Below are positions 53,501 to 61,658 of a stretch of 64,000 nt of DNA, piece by piece. Made by a program: the position numbers and the translations under genes. The stretch lies in assembly GCA_938020445.1 (NCBI GenBank), contig CALIIC010000028.1, positions 1 to 64,000 of the forward strand. Reading direction: 5' to 3'. The DNA comes from an uncultured Flavobacteriaceae bacterium (GTDB taxonomy: Bacteria > Bacteroidota > Bacteroidia > Flavobacteriales > Flavobacteriaceae). A model generated the notes under the pieces. It was not told the DNA's origin and made no database searches. It was given only the letters and a program-made list of their open reading frames with translations. How positions within the stretch are numbered: the stretch's first letter is position 1; each line of letters begins with the position of its first letter.

Positions 53501-56500
53501 AAAACAGCGGCCATCGGTACATTATAGGCTATCGATTCGGTATCGTATTCATAAATAAAGTACATGCGCTTTTGAGAGGGCGACAAAGGATAATAATCGC
53601 GGGATTCCGCTACCGGAATCTGGAAATGATCCACCGTAACCGATTTTGCGATAAGAGCACTCAAGTTCGCCACGGTTGGGTTCGCCATAATCTCCTTGAG
53701 CGAAAGTTTCACTTCAAATGCCTTATTGATACTATTTGCCAAGAATACCATGCGCAGTGAATCACCGCCGAACTCAAAGAAACTATTATTAACGCCTATG
53801 ACATCTTCTTCCAACTTCAATACTTTGGCCCACATGGCGACCAGTTTCGTCTCTACTTCGTTCCTCGGCGCTACATGGCCGTCTTCCCGGCTTATTTCAT
53901 GATCTGGCAACGCATTTTTATCAATCTTACCATTGGCAGTAAGTGGGAATGATTCCATGTGCACAAAATAAGATGGCACCATATAATCGGGTACCAATGC
54001 CGACAAATAATCTCGTATTTCAGAAATACTTATGGCCTCATTGGATTGGTAATATGCGACCAAGTGCTTTTCCCCTTCCAGTTCTTTTGCCACAATGGTG
54101 CAACCTGCTACCCGCTCATGGGTATTCAATTGGAACTCAATTTCCGAAAGTTCTATGCGGTACCCTCTTAGTTTAACCTGATTGTCTTTTCTACCAACAA
54201 ACTCCAAATTGCCATCGGGCAACCACCGGGCCATATCTCCGGTACGATATACCTTGTCTTCCCATGGTATCCAATTCGTATCAAAACGCTCGGTAGTGAG
54301 TGGTTCATCGCCAACATACCCCAATGCCAAGCCATCTCCGGCAATGCATAATTCACCGGTTACCCCTGCGGGCACCAGCCTGCCAAGATTGTCTGTAATA
54401 TACACTCGCTCATTTGGTAAAGGCTTCCCAATCGGAATACTCGTATAATTCTTTAGCTCATCAGGGATGATCTTATAGGCCGTTGAATCGACGCAGGTTT
54501 CGGTAGGGCCGTAAAAATTATATAGTTGAGTCGCTGTTCCAAATTTGCTCAAGAAACCATTGACCAATCCTTTTGATAAGGATTCCCCGGCCAATATCCA
54601 GCTTGATAAGGTTGTTAGCACCGGTGAATCTTCAGCGGCATTCAAGACCATCCCTAAATGGGTTGGTGTACCGTCGGACAGGTCTATTTTGTTATCGTTG
54701 TAGAAAGACAGCAGTTTAGCACCGTCTTTTCTCGTCTCATCATCTGTAATATACAAGCTGTGCCCCTGTAACAACGCACCAAATATTTGTTGCACCGAAG
54801 CATCAAATGCGTAAGACGCCAACAAGGCTACCTTCAAAGGCTTGCCTTCGTACACATCGTATACGCGCTCAGACAACCCTTTTACCAGATTCATGACTCC
54901 CCTATGGTCCATTTTGACCCCTTTCGGATTGCCCGTTGATCCCGAGGTAAAGATACAGTAGGCCAAATCGCCAGAATGGGTTACCAAGGCTACATCGGTA
55001 CCAGCTTGCGCATCAATTTCTTTCGCTGAAATGGCGCTAACGGGAAGGTAGGATGAATATTGCTCAACATTTTGTTCCTGTGTTAATAGGAATACTGCCC
55101 GGCCTTGGTTCATCATATAGCCTATACGCTTTTCGGGAAGACTAGGATCTAACGGCAAGTACCCTGCACCCGTCTTTAAGATACCCAATATGCCCACGAT
55201 CATATCTATGGAACGATCAAGCATTAGTCCTACCAAATTACCAGGAACAATTCCCCTATGGATCAGGTAGTTCGCGATTTTATTGGCACGTGTATTGAGT
55301 TCGCCATACGTTAAGGTTTCATCACCAAAACGAAGCGCCACTCTTTCAGGGCTGTTCGCTACCTGCTGATTGAACATTGTATTCAAGCTGCCCTTCATAT
55401 CGTAGGGAGCGGAAGTAGCCGTGTACGATTCAACCAATTGTTGCTCCTCCATAGGGGTAAGTACATTGATTTCCCCTAATTTAACCGTTACATTTTGAAT
55501 GATTTCACTAACAATGTTCTTAAAGTTTCCAATAAAGCGTTCAATCGTTTCTTGGGCAAACAGATCAGTTCGATAATCGAGATTGAAGCTATGTTGCCCA
55601 TCATCTTTTACTACTACTTTTAAGCGAAGGTCGAATTCAGAAGTCGTCGTCGGGAATTCAATATCCTTGATACTAAAATCAGGAAATGTAACATCGCCCA
55701 AGGAGAAATTGAAGTACTCGAACATCACATCGAATAACGGGTTCCTAGTCAACTCCGGAGAGACATTCAATTTATCAACCAAGCGTTCAAAGGGATATTC
55801 TTGGTTGGCAAAACACTGTAGGATGCCTTCTTTAAAATTGGCCAAGTACTCCTCAAAACTTTCTTCCAAAGTGACCTTGCTTCGCAATGGTAAGGTGTTT
55901 ACGAAAACTCCCATGATCTTTTCTAGGTCCGATCGCTGTCTTCCCACCACTGAGCTACCCACCACTATGTCTTCCTGATTGCTCAATTTTGACAACAGTA
56001 CATGGTATACGGCCAGCAAAAGGGTGAACATGGTGGTTTTTTGCTCTAGGCAAATACCTTTCAAGGCCTCATTTTCTATTTGAGAAAGTTCAAAATTGAT
56101 AGAGGATGCGTTGAAATTTGAGACCGTGACCCTAGGGAGATCAGCCGCGAGGCTTAAGGGCTTTGGTACGGTCTCAAATTGACTCAACCAAAATTCTTCT
56201 TGTGTATCCAGCTCTTCTAAATATTCAGTACCCTGCTGCCATTCCGAATAGTCTTTATAGGATATCGTTGGTGCCTCTAACTCACTTTCGTTATAGAGGG
56301 CAACAAAATCCTCGATGATCAGTCCAAAAGTGACTCGGTCAATAATGATATGATGAATATCGGTAACTATGAAAAAGCTATTGTTCGGTGTTTTACAGAT
56401 GCCCGCTCTAAACAATTCTGGCCGGCTCAAATCAAACGGCCGTTGAAAGGCCTTCATGACACTTTCAACAGATGGGTTTTCAATTTCGAGCACCTCCAAG

Positions 56501-59500
56501 GCAAAGGAAGTCCCATCATGTATTTTTTGAACAGGTAAACCTTCCACAAGGTGAAAAGAAGTTCGTAAATTTTCATGTCTTTGGATAATGCTTTTGAAAA
56601 CTTCTTCGCAAAGCACCGTATTTAGATCGCCTTCTACTTCAATTACCGCCGGCACGTTGTACGTTAGTATTTCCGGCGCCATTTGGTTTAAAATATAGAA
56701 CCTTCTTTGGGCATCCGATTGCGGGTAGTACTCTTTTTTAGGGGCTGGCTGTATTGCTACGAATTCGTTTTTCGAAGCTTCCTCGATTAAATTTAATTGA
56801 TAGATGAAACTGGTGTTCTTAAATATTTGACGTATGTCTATCGCGACATCGAATCTTTTTTGAATCTTCGATATCAATTTGATAATGCTCAAGGAATCGC
56901 CGCCCAATTGGAAAAAATCGTCTTGTAATCCAATCTCGAAACCAAAGAGCTCTTCCCAGATTTTAGCCAATGCTTTTTCTACTTCTGTAATTGGTGCAAC
57001 AAAGGGAATATCAGATACCCGGTTGCCCTTGCTCACTGTTTCGGTTTCTTCTTCCTCAATGGCCATCGCAATATTTTGGAACTTTTCTTTAAGTGCCGAA
57101 AAATCAATCGGTGAAACTACAATTTGCGCCTCATCGTTATTGACGGATAACAAGCGATCGAATACTTTGCGCCCGTCCCTAACGTTTATAGAGGTATTGC
57201 TAATGTCATCCCCGATCTTATCCATTTTAAGAAATGATCTTTCCTGGAAATCGGCCCCATCGCCTTCCATATCCCAATAACTGAAGTTAAAGGACATCCA
57301 TTTTGTTTCCTCATTTAAATTACTTTCATTGGTCACAAATGAATCTACATACTGGTTTGAGGCGGCATAACCAACCATTCCCAAGCCACCTAATACAGAC
57401 GAAAACGAGGACATAACCGCGGCAAAATCCAAAGAGTTTTGATCGATCAAGGTTTTTAACACTGATAAGCCTTTCACTTTCATAGGTAAGTGATAGAGTA
57501 ATTGTTCGTTGCTCATGGTATTCACCAAATCAAACGAAACGTTATCGATATCACCTACTGAATAAAAAACCCCTTCAATAGATCCATAGTGCGTCTCAAC
57601 AGCTTGAAACAAGCTCGTCATTTGCTCTAAGGAAGTCGAATCTGCCTGCATTAAAGAGACCTGCCCCTTGGCATCGTTCAACTTTTGAAGCCGTATTATT
57701 TTTTTACTAATGTTGTTGTCCACTCCATGTTCTTGGATCCATTGTTCCCACTCGTTCTTTTCGGGCACTTTTGAACGGCCAACCAAGACAATATTCGATT
57801 CAAAATTCTCCAGAATATATTGGGTAATCGTAAAACCAACATCTCCCAAACCGCCTACAACGATATAAGTGCCTTCATTTTTGATGTACGATTTGCCAGT
57901 TTCCGATTTCTGAATCGGATAGGGCTCATAGGTCTCGCTCCAACGGTATTTACCCCTATAGCTGACAATACTATCTGTCGCATACAGTTCATGATTTATC
58001 GCCTTGTAAAACCCACCGCTCTGGTTTTCGTAAGCCGCTTGATCAATCTCGATCAATCTACAATTGATATTCGGGTTTTCTTGAGGAACAATTTTGGTAG
58101 TTGAAATGATACCAGATTTCTCGGGGGTAATGGTTTCAGTACCGAACACTTTGAAAAGACCACTAGAAATTGCAATATAATCGAGTTTTTCAAGGGCGTT
58201 CTTTGTCTTATTGACCGATTGGAACAGGGCAATGGTCCTTTCGAGTACTTTGTTTTCTTTTCCTTCCGAAATACTGGTAAAATCAAGTATTGTATCTAAA
58301 ACGACCTCTTCACTGTCAAGTTTTTTAAACAAGCGTAACAGCGCTTCTTTTTTATTGTAATTCAGTCGGTAGCTATACTTACCAATTTCTTCGAATTCGG
58401 TACCGTACGCTACTTGGATCACTTTATGTTCGTTTCTTGACAAACGATTGGCAACTTCTTCCGATTGGTTCCTATCCAAGATCAATATGGTACGGCTTTC
58501 TTGCAATTGGTCTTCACTAAGCGCCAACGGTTTCTTTTTCCAAGAAGGCACATAAAACCAAGAAGAAACATCCTCTTTTCTAGTCAGTTCGTTTGATGCA
58601 ACGGCATCGGCAACAATGGCGCCGGTCTTTAAACTATAGGCCAAGCCTTCGAAAGGATAGGTAGGCAATGAAAGTTTGATTCTTTTTTTATCCGCGTGAA
58701 AAGCCCTCCAATCAACAGCACCGCCATACTCCCAAATTGAAGCCAATGCCTTCATAAGATGGGTATGATCCGAGACGTTTACATCATCGTTCTTTTTGCG
58801 ATTTTCACTTCGCGATAGGCTAACATGACTTACCGCCTTATCCGAATCCAACGCTCTCTTTACAAGAATGCCCAAGAAATTCCCCACGCCCAACTCTAGG
58901 TAAATAGCATCGTTCTCTTTTTCTACAAGCGTATTTACAACCTTCGAAAAATCGACCGTTTCGGCGAGGTGTTTGATCCAGTAATCGGTGGTGGTGTATT
59001 CTTCATTACACCAATCGCCCGTTACATTACTTACCATTGGTATGGTAGGCGTATTGATCGTGAATTCTGACAATATCTTTGTAAACTCCTCGATAATGGG
59101 ATTCATTTCAGCAGTATGTACCGCGTATTTGTCCAAAATATCCAGAACCAAAATATCATCCTTTTTGAGGGCATCGGTCATTTTTTGGAGATTATCCTTA
59201 TGACCCGCAACTACCACGGATGCTCCGTTGTCAATGGCAATCGATACACCTTCTTCAAAATAGTCTTCAATTTCCTTTTTTGGCAAGGGTATCGCGAACA
59301 TTCCGCCGGTATCCAGGGTATTGATCAGACGGCCTCTTTCAATTAATATGGCCAATACATCCTCAAGACTAAAAACGCCCGCTATACAGGCGGCCACGTA
59401 TTCCCCCAAACTATATCCAATGGTCGTGTTGGAAACAATCCCCCATGATTGCAATAACACGGCCATCGAATATTCAAAGGAAAATACCATCAACTGCGGA

Positions 59501-61260
59501 TTTAGAAAATCGGCAGGAATTTCCATTTCCGTATCCCCATACATCATTGTTTTGAAATCGGTTCCCGTTTTCGCGGCTATGATTGAAAAACAATTATCCA
59601 TTGCCAATCTAAAGGCGCTTTCTTTGGTGTAGAGGTCTTTTCCCATTTTGGGTGAAAAACCGCCCATTCCAGGAAACATAAAAACAAGGTTGGGGTATTC
59701 TTTTCTTTCGATTGCCTTTTGTTCTTTCGCCAAGGCTTCTTTTAATTCAATCGCATCCTTGACAACAAAGGCTTTTCTATATTTTAAATGTTCTCTGCCC
59801 GTTTGAAGTGTGTAGGCTAAATTGGCCACATCAATATCGGTATTGCTTTCAATAAACCCCGCTAGGTTCTTCGAAAGCGAGTTCAAGGCCGAGGGAGTGT
59901 TGGCCGACAAGCAAACTACGGAATGCTTATCGTCTTTTTCAGGCGTTTCGATAGCCGGAGCTTTTTCTAAAACAATGTGCACGTTCGTTCCCCCAATTCC
60001 AAAAGAGTTGATACCAAGACGCAAGGGAAACTGTGGATTTTCAAGCTTTATCGGCTCGTTGTTTACGAAAAAGGTGCTATTTGATTGTGTTAATTCTGAA
60101 TTCGGGTTTTTAAAATTAAGGGTTGGGGGGATGGTAGCATGCTTTAGCATTAAACATCCTTTTATAAAACCTGCGATACCAGCTGCAACGTTCAAATGCC
60201 CAAAGTTCGATTTAACACTTCCTATGGCGCATGAAAAATCTTCTCCTACCCCTTTAAAGGCATCTTTTAAGGCATTGATTTCAATTTTATCCCCTATAGT
60301 GGTTGCACTTCCATGCCCTTCTATATATGAAATACTCTCCAAGGGCACCTCGGCCATTTGAACCGCTTTTAAAATCACATCAGATTGGCCTTTTACGCTG
60401 GGAGCCGTGTAGCCCACTTTTCTGTTACCATCATTGTTCGTGGCCGAACCTTTAATAATTGCATGAATATTGTCACCATCTGCCAAGGCATCTTCCAATC
60501 TTTTTAAAACCACGGTACCAGCACCATCGCTCCAGATTGTACCTGTGGCTTCCACATCAAACGAACGCGTATGGCCATCTTTTGACATGAACATGCCCGA
60601 TTCACTCGTATATCCTGATTTATAGGGTAATGAAAGGGATACCCCTCCCGCCAAAGTAACATCGCACTTACCGGTCAATAAACTTTGGCATGCCATATCT
60701 ATGGCCACTAAGGAGGTAGAACATGCTGTATAGACGGTTTGACTGTGTCCATGTAGGTCAAGCAAGTAAGACAATCGGGTACTAATAAAGTCTTTGTCGT
60801 TTGATATTAAGGAGGAGAACTGTTCGGAATGTAGATTCCCAATTTTTTTAAAGCATTCCATTTGCCAGTTGAAATTAGGAGCCCCTCCAACAAAAACACC
60901 CGTGTTGTTATCCTTATCCCCAAAATTATACCCCGCATCTTCCAACGAATTGTAAGCGCACTGCAATAGCACCCTAAACTGTGGGTCTAACACATTTGCT
61001 TCGGTAGGGGATATTCCGAAAAAAGAGGCATCAAAATACTCCGCGTCTTTAATGAGCCCTTTGGCCTTCACGTAATTAGGGTCTGACAGTTCTTTTTCCT
61101 GAACACCATACTCCAGAAGTTCATCATCTGAAAACCTAGAAATAGATTCTTTTCCAGTGGTAAGGTTATCCCAAAATTCATGAATATTTGAGGCTCCTGG
61201 GAATTTACATGCCATTCCTACAACGGCAATCTCTAGTCCCGTAAATTCTTGTTTGTCCAT
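47383..61260 (-). CDS. Hybrid PKS-NRPS: KS-AT-KR-ACP and three C-A-T modules
   Basis: 4625 residues. KS has Cys180 (TACSTSL) and both His motifs (EGHGS, NFGHL). AT has Ser617 (GYSLGEY). KR has GGLGDVG (~1135) and Tyr1298 in GYAASNQY. The ACP Ser is 1456. Three C-A-T modules follow, with C-domain His motifs at 1636, 2680 and 3715 and carrier serines 2501, 3536 and 4568. There is no DH, ER, methyltransferase, epimerase or TE. It would extend an acyl chain by one malonyl-type unit, reduce the keto group to a hydroxyl, and add residues one to three. All three C domains lack the Gly of HHxxxDG. The C terminus is an acidic tail that may dock with the next protein. Confidence 0.95.
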   Translation of the reverse strand: MDKQEFTGLEIAVVGMACKFPGASNIHEFWDNLTTGKESISRFSDDELLEYGVQEKELSDPNYVKAKGLIKDAEYFDASFFGISPTEANVLDPQFRVLLQCAYNSLEDAGYNFGDKDNNTGVFVGGAPNFNWQMECFKKIGNLHSEQFSSLISNDKDFISTRLSYLLDLHGHSQTVYTACSTSLVAIDMACQSLLTGKCDVTLAGGVSLSLPYKSGYTSESGMFMSKDGHTRSFDVEATGTIWSDGAGTVVLKRLEDALADGDNIHAIIKGSATNNDGNRKVGYTAPSVKGQSDVILKAVQMAEVPLESISYIEGHGSATTIGDKIEINALKDAFKGVGEDFSCAIGSVKSNFGHLNVAAGIAGFIKGCLMLKHATIPPTLNFKNPNSELTQSNSTFFVNNEPIKLENPQFPLRLGINSFGIGGTNVHIVLEKAPAIETPEKDDKHSVVCLSANTPSALNSLSKNLAGFIESNTDIDVANLAYTLQTGREHLKYRKAFVVKDAIELKEALAKEQKAIERKEYPNLVFMFPGMGGFSPKMGKDLYTKESAFRLAMDNCFSIIAAKTGTDFKTMMYGDTEMEIPADFLNPQLMVFSFEYSMAVLLQSWGIVSNTTIGYSLGEYVAACIAGVFSLEDVLAILIERGRLINTLDTGGMFAIPLPKKEIEDYFEEGVSIAIDNGASVVVAGHKDNLQKMTDALKKDDILVLDILDKYAVHTAEMNPIIEEFTKILSEFTINTPTIPMVSNVTGDWCNEEYTTTDYWIKHLAETVDFSKVVNTLVEKENDAIYLELGVGNFLGILVKRALDSDKAVSHVSLSRSENRKKNDDVNVSDHTHLMKALASIWEYGGAVDWRAFHADKKRIKLSLPTYPFEGLAYSLKTGAIVADAVASNELTRKEDVSSWFYVPSWKKKPLALSEDQLQESRTILILDRNQSEEVANRLSRNEHKVIQVAYGTEFEEIGKYSYRLNYNKKEALLRLFKKLDSEEVVLDTILDFTSISEGKENKVLERTIALFQSVNKTKNALEKLDYIAISSGLFKVFGTETITPEKSGIISTTKIVPQENPNINCRLIEIDQAAYENQSGGFYKAINHELYATDSIVSYRGKYRWSETYEPYPIQKSETGKSYIKNEGTYIVVGGLGDVGFTITQYILENFESNIVLVGRSKVPEKNEWEQWIQEHGVDNNISKKIIRLQKLNDAKGQVSLMQADSTSLEQMTSLFQAVETHYGSIEGVFYSVGDIDNVSFDLVNTMSNEQLLYHLPMKVKGLSVLKTLIDQNSLDFAAVMSSFSSVLGGLGMVGYAASNQYVDSFVTNESNLNEETKWMSFNFSYWDMEGDGADFQERSFLKMDKIGDDISNTSINVRDGRKVFDRLLSVNNDEAQIVVSPIDFSALKEKFQNIAMAIEEEETETVSKGNRVSDIPFVAPITEVEKALAKIWEELFGFEIGLQDDFFQLGGDSLSIIKLISKIQKRFDVAIDIRQIFKNTSFIYQLNLIEEASKNEFVAIQPAPKKEYYPQSDAQRRFYILNQMAPEILTYNVPAVIEVEGDLNTVLCEEVFKSIIQRHENLRTSFHLVEGLPVQKIHDGTSFALEVLEIENPSVESVMKAFQRPFDLSRPELFRAGICKTPNNSFFIVTDIHHIIIDRVTFGLIIEDFVALYNESELEAPTISYKDYSEWQQGTEYLEELDTQEEFWLSQFETVPKPLSLAADLPRVTVSNFNASSINFELSQIENEALKGICLEQKTTMFTLLLAVYHVLLSKLSNQEDIVVGSSVVGRQRSDLEKIMGVFVNTLPLRSKVTLEESFEEYLANFKEGILQCFANQEYPFERLVDKLNVSPELTRNPLFDVMFEYFNFSLGDVTFPDFSIKDIEFPTTTSEFDLRLKVVVKDDGQHSFNLDYRTDLFAQETIERFIGNFKNIVSEIIQNVTVKLGEINVLTPMEEQQLVESYTATSAPYDMKGSLNTMFNQQVANSPERVALRFGDETLTYGELNTRANKIANYLIHRGIVPGNLVGLMLDRSIDMIVGILGILKTGAGYLPLDPSLPEKRIGYMMNQGRAVFLLTQEQNVEQYSSYLPVSAISAKEIDAQAGTDVALVTHSGDLAYCIFTSGSTGNPKGVKMDHRGVMNLVKGLSERVYDVYEGKPLKVALLASYAFDASVQQIFGALLQGHSLYITDDETRKDGAKLLSFYNDNKIDLSDGTPTHLGMVLNAAEDSPVLTTLSSWILAGESLSKGLVNGFLSKFGTATQLYNFYGPTETCVDSTAYKIIPDELKNYTSIPIGKPLPNERVYITDNLGRLVPAGVTGELCIAGDGLALGYVGDEPLTTERFDTNWIPWEDKVYRTGDMARWLPDGNLEFVGRKDNQVKLRGYRIELSEIEFQLNTHERVAGCTIVAKELEGEKHLVAYYQSNEAISISEIRDYLSALVPDYMVPSYFVHMESFPLTANGKIDKNALPDHEISREDGHVAPRNEVETKLVAMWAKVLKLEEDVIGVNNSFFEFGGDSLRMVFLANSINKAFEVKLSLKEIMANPTVANLSALIAKSVTVDHFQIPVAESRDYYPLSPSQKRMYFIYEYDTESIAYNVPMAAVLKGVLDKERLERAFQKLIQRHESLRTVFELVDGKLVQRVLPTVDFTINHLKKAKQPIDTIHSFIKPFDLSRSPLVRVGLVPVSKKEHIIVLDCHHISSDEVTNAILLKDFAALYKGESLPELRIQYKDYVLWQEGEQQQQEIAKHREYWLNKFSNELATLELPYDYPRPKKLNDESGNCQIEISHSQAASLKKLAKSEGLTMYTLFLALYNVLLHKLSNQEDIVIGTPVAGRRHADLETITGVFINTLPIRNSLKGDMSFKEFVKQVQKGNSKDLDHQLYPYEDLVDTLNIERDATRNALFDVFMNYYSDTERITTIDTDLQMLPYEGLYPLAKFDLILTVQDVEDKLTLNFTYRSELFKEATITRFGTYFSCMIEQLLENKNTLLKDVQMLPEAAVTQQLVTFNSTDAPYDNEKSIIDLFVSEVATNPDKVALVFEGKELTYTEVDQRSTQLARYINKRDKKKSTLIGICVNRSIEMVVGILGILKSGRGYLPIDPLYPVNRIDSIVEDSGISLLVTTETIAKSFSNVSTILFDKDEKMISKQSLVKLSYKMTSEDLAYVIYTSGSTGRPKGVLVSHKSVVKLVQDRGPIGIKHTDRVLQWSNVAFDGSVYDIFGSLLKGATLYLIDKKLASDLKGLADLIKENELTVAFMTTALFNVFVDTELDGLAPLRKVLFGGERVSIKHVQNAYDALGPERMIHCYGPTETTVYATYYAINERPGQIVPIGGPLSNTTAYVFDANTKLCGVGVVGELHIGGDGLSLGYLNDDEFTASKFVENPYRKGTNVYKTGDLVKWMPDGNLEFVGRKDNQVKLRGYRIELSEIEFQLNAHELVDDSTVLAKEVGNERHLVAYYQSKKAVAVSEMRAYLSELLPEYMVPSYYVQLEAFPLNANGKIDKKALPDHEIDREIGYVAPSNELERKLVNIWAQVLKLDAEVIGVTSSFFDFGGDSLRMVFLANSINKEFKVKISLKEIMTNPTILHVGKLISESVTVDHLQIPAAQKRDYYPLSPSQKRMYFIYEFDKESVAYNVPMAATFKGDLDIDQLESSFKKLVQRHESLRTIFELVDGEVVQRVLPEVEFSMHHLALGEDLDSTVQEFIKPFDLSQSPLLRLGLIKISEKEHVILMDCHHIVTDEVNNNIILKDFASLYKGEELEELRIQYKDFLVWQEGEQQQQEIAKHKEYWLNKFSEEVPTLELPYDYQRPSKRTDQGESCLLEFDKAQVAKLKKLAQSEGLTMYTLFLAMYNVLLYKLSNQNDIVIGTPVVGRPHKDLETIAGLFINTLPMRNKLEGATTFKKFVQQVQQDNSQDLDHQLYPYEDLVDTLNIERNLSRNALFDVFFTFQKEDINALEISDFTVESHTVNYKVSKFDLTMVVVETEDEISVRLEYASKLFKKKTVERFVTYFNSIVTAVCNDTATTIADIEILEDRELKLLSSFNPAASSFPDESTIVDIFEKQVAETPSNIAATFKSKQYRYDELNEKVNQLARCLQKEYGIAKGDIVGVLIPKSDATLLSILAILKLGAAYLPIDPKYPIDRINYIGEDSGLSALVIADDESVVNVPGAKIIDYAKIDFSKEEKANLNTNISPSDLAYVIYTSGSTGHPKGVMIEHGSNVNMSLDQVKLFGVQSSDTVLWFASVAFDASVSEIMMALYCGATLAIPEEEVIKDTALFTTFLAETNTSVVTFPPGYLEMLPLDALRSLRCIITAGEAANAKKAFEVIKRGIRYFNAYGPTECAVCVSAYEVSMEDKLRTNIPIGRPIANTEVVILNDDLQPVPVGVQGTVYVAGKGVARGYLNKPDLTTERFVTLPGSTTKRFYNTGDLGEWTPNGILLFHGRKDNQIKLRGYRVELGEIEGVLASVNGIRNSCVVVREGNGRAKELVGFISLETHLDMNTIHEQLAALLPDHMIPRLWVELDEFPFTVNGKIDKNRLLEYNVKRNEKYEAPVNDIEETLVDIWSEVLKLEDGKLSVTGDFFDLGGNSLIAIQITTAINKHFGIQIELQEIFKLKTVRKLSELIDLNMWIDDEEKEESTFDETII
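50521..53625 (-). other. NRPS module 2: C-A-T, Ile/Val-like code
   Basis: Residues ~2546-3580. Code DGYFLGCVYK (FDGSVYD, FMTTA, VLFGGE, HCYGPTETTVY), similar to the Ile code DGFFLGVVYK. The C domain has HHISSDE. The carrier Ser is 3536. Confidence 0.7.
53626..56762 (-). other. NRPS module 1: C-A-T, Gln-like code
   Basis: Residues ~1500-2545. Code DAQDIAFVDK (FDASVQQ, DGTPT, ILAGE, NFYGPTETCVD), nearest to the Gln code DAQDLGVVDK. The C domain is HHIIIDR, with Arg in place of Gly. It joins the polyketide-type acyl group to the first amino acid. The carrier Ser is 2501. Confidence 0.7.
56763..61260 (-). other. PKS module 1: KS-AT-KR-ACP
   Basis: Residues 1-~1500. KS 1-430, AT ~520-830, KR ~930-1390, ACP ~1420-1490 with GGDSL (Ser1456). 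The AT specificity motif is YAVH (near 59110-59125 on the plus strand), between malonyl HAFH and methylmalonyl YASH forms, so the extender is not settled. KR without DH predicts a beta-hydroxyacyl product. Confidence 0.85.
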
Positions 61261-61658
61261 AATCTTGTATCGTTTAGTCGTTCCTAATTAAGTGCGTGTT
61301 TTGAGAAGACACTGGCAAACTAGAGCGGTAACTCCTGTATTTTTGCCCGTATCCTTAAATTTTAGTTCTCCTTGGTATCGAAAAGTATGGGTGCCGCAAG
61401 TAGCGTGAACACCTTTTTTCACGAATAGTTCCAATAAAATTGTCCCGTTTGAAAGGGGTCAAATGCTATTGGTACTTTTGAAGTAGTCTGATTTTTTCAA
61501 AAAATTGTAAGAGGTACTTGGGTTCTCTTTTCTACAGTTTTTTTGGTTCGAGACCGTCAATGATCCTGTTAAAACTTCCTCTTCGAGGAATCGTATTCCG
61601 CTACGAAGAGCTCGTTTTTTGTGTTTGTGATGCGCTCACCGTTTCTTGGTGAGAAGTA
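61261..61658 (-). promoter_or_regulatory. 398-base leader before the PKS-NRPS gene, with hairpins
   Basis: No gene is seen. Just after the FAAL-ACP stop lies a hairpin CTCACC / GGTGAG (61635-61653). Further on is a nested inverted repeat, CTCTTCG (61579-61585) with CGAAGAG (61604-61610), enclosing GGAAT / ATTCC. A smaller hairpin CGTGAA / TTCACG is at 61404-61423. None is followed by a long T run on the minus strand, so they look more like attenuation or RNA-processing structures than full terminators. Near matches to the -7 consensus (TAGCATTTG, TAGTTTG on the minus strand) have wrong spacing. Confidence 0.45.

Noticed and set aside
30434..61260. Many plus-strand open frames of 60-180 codons opposite the synthetase genes
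   Set aside because: They are shadows of the long coding sequences, with no start context, no overlap logic and no recognisable domains.
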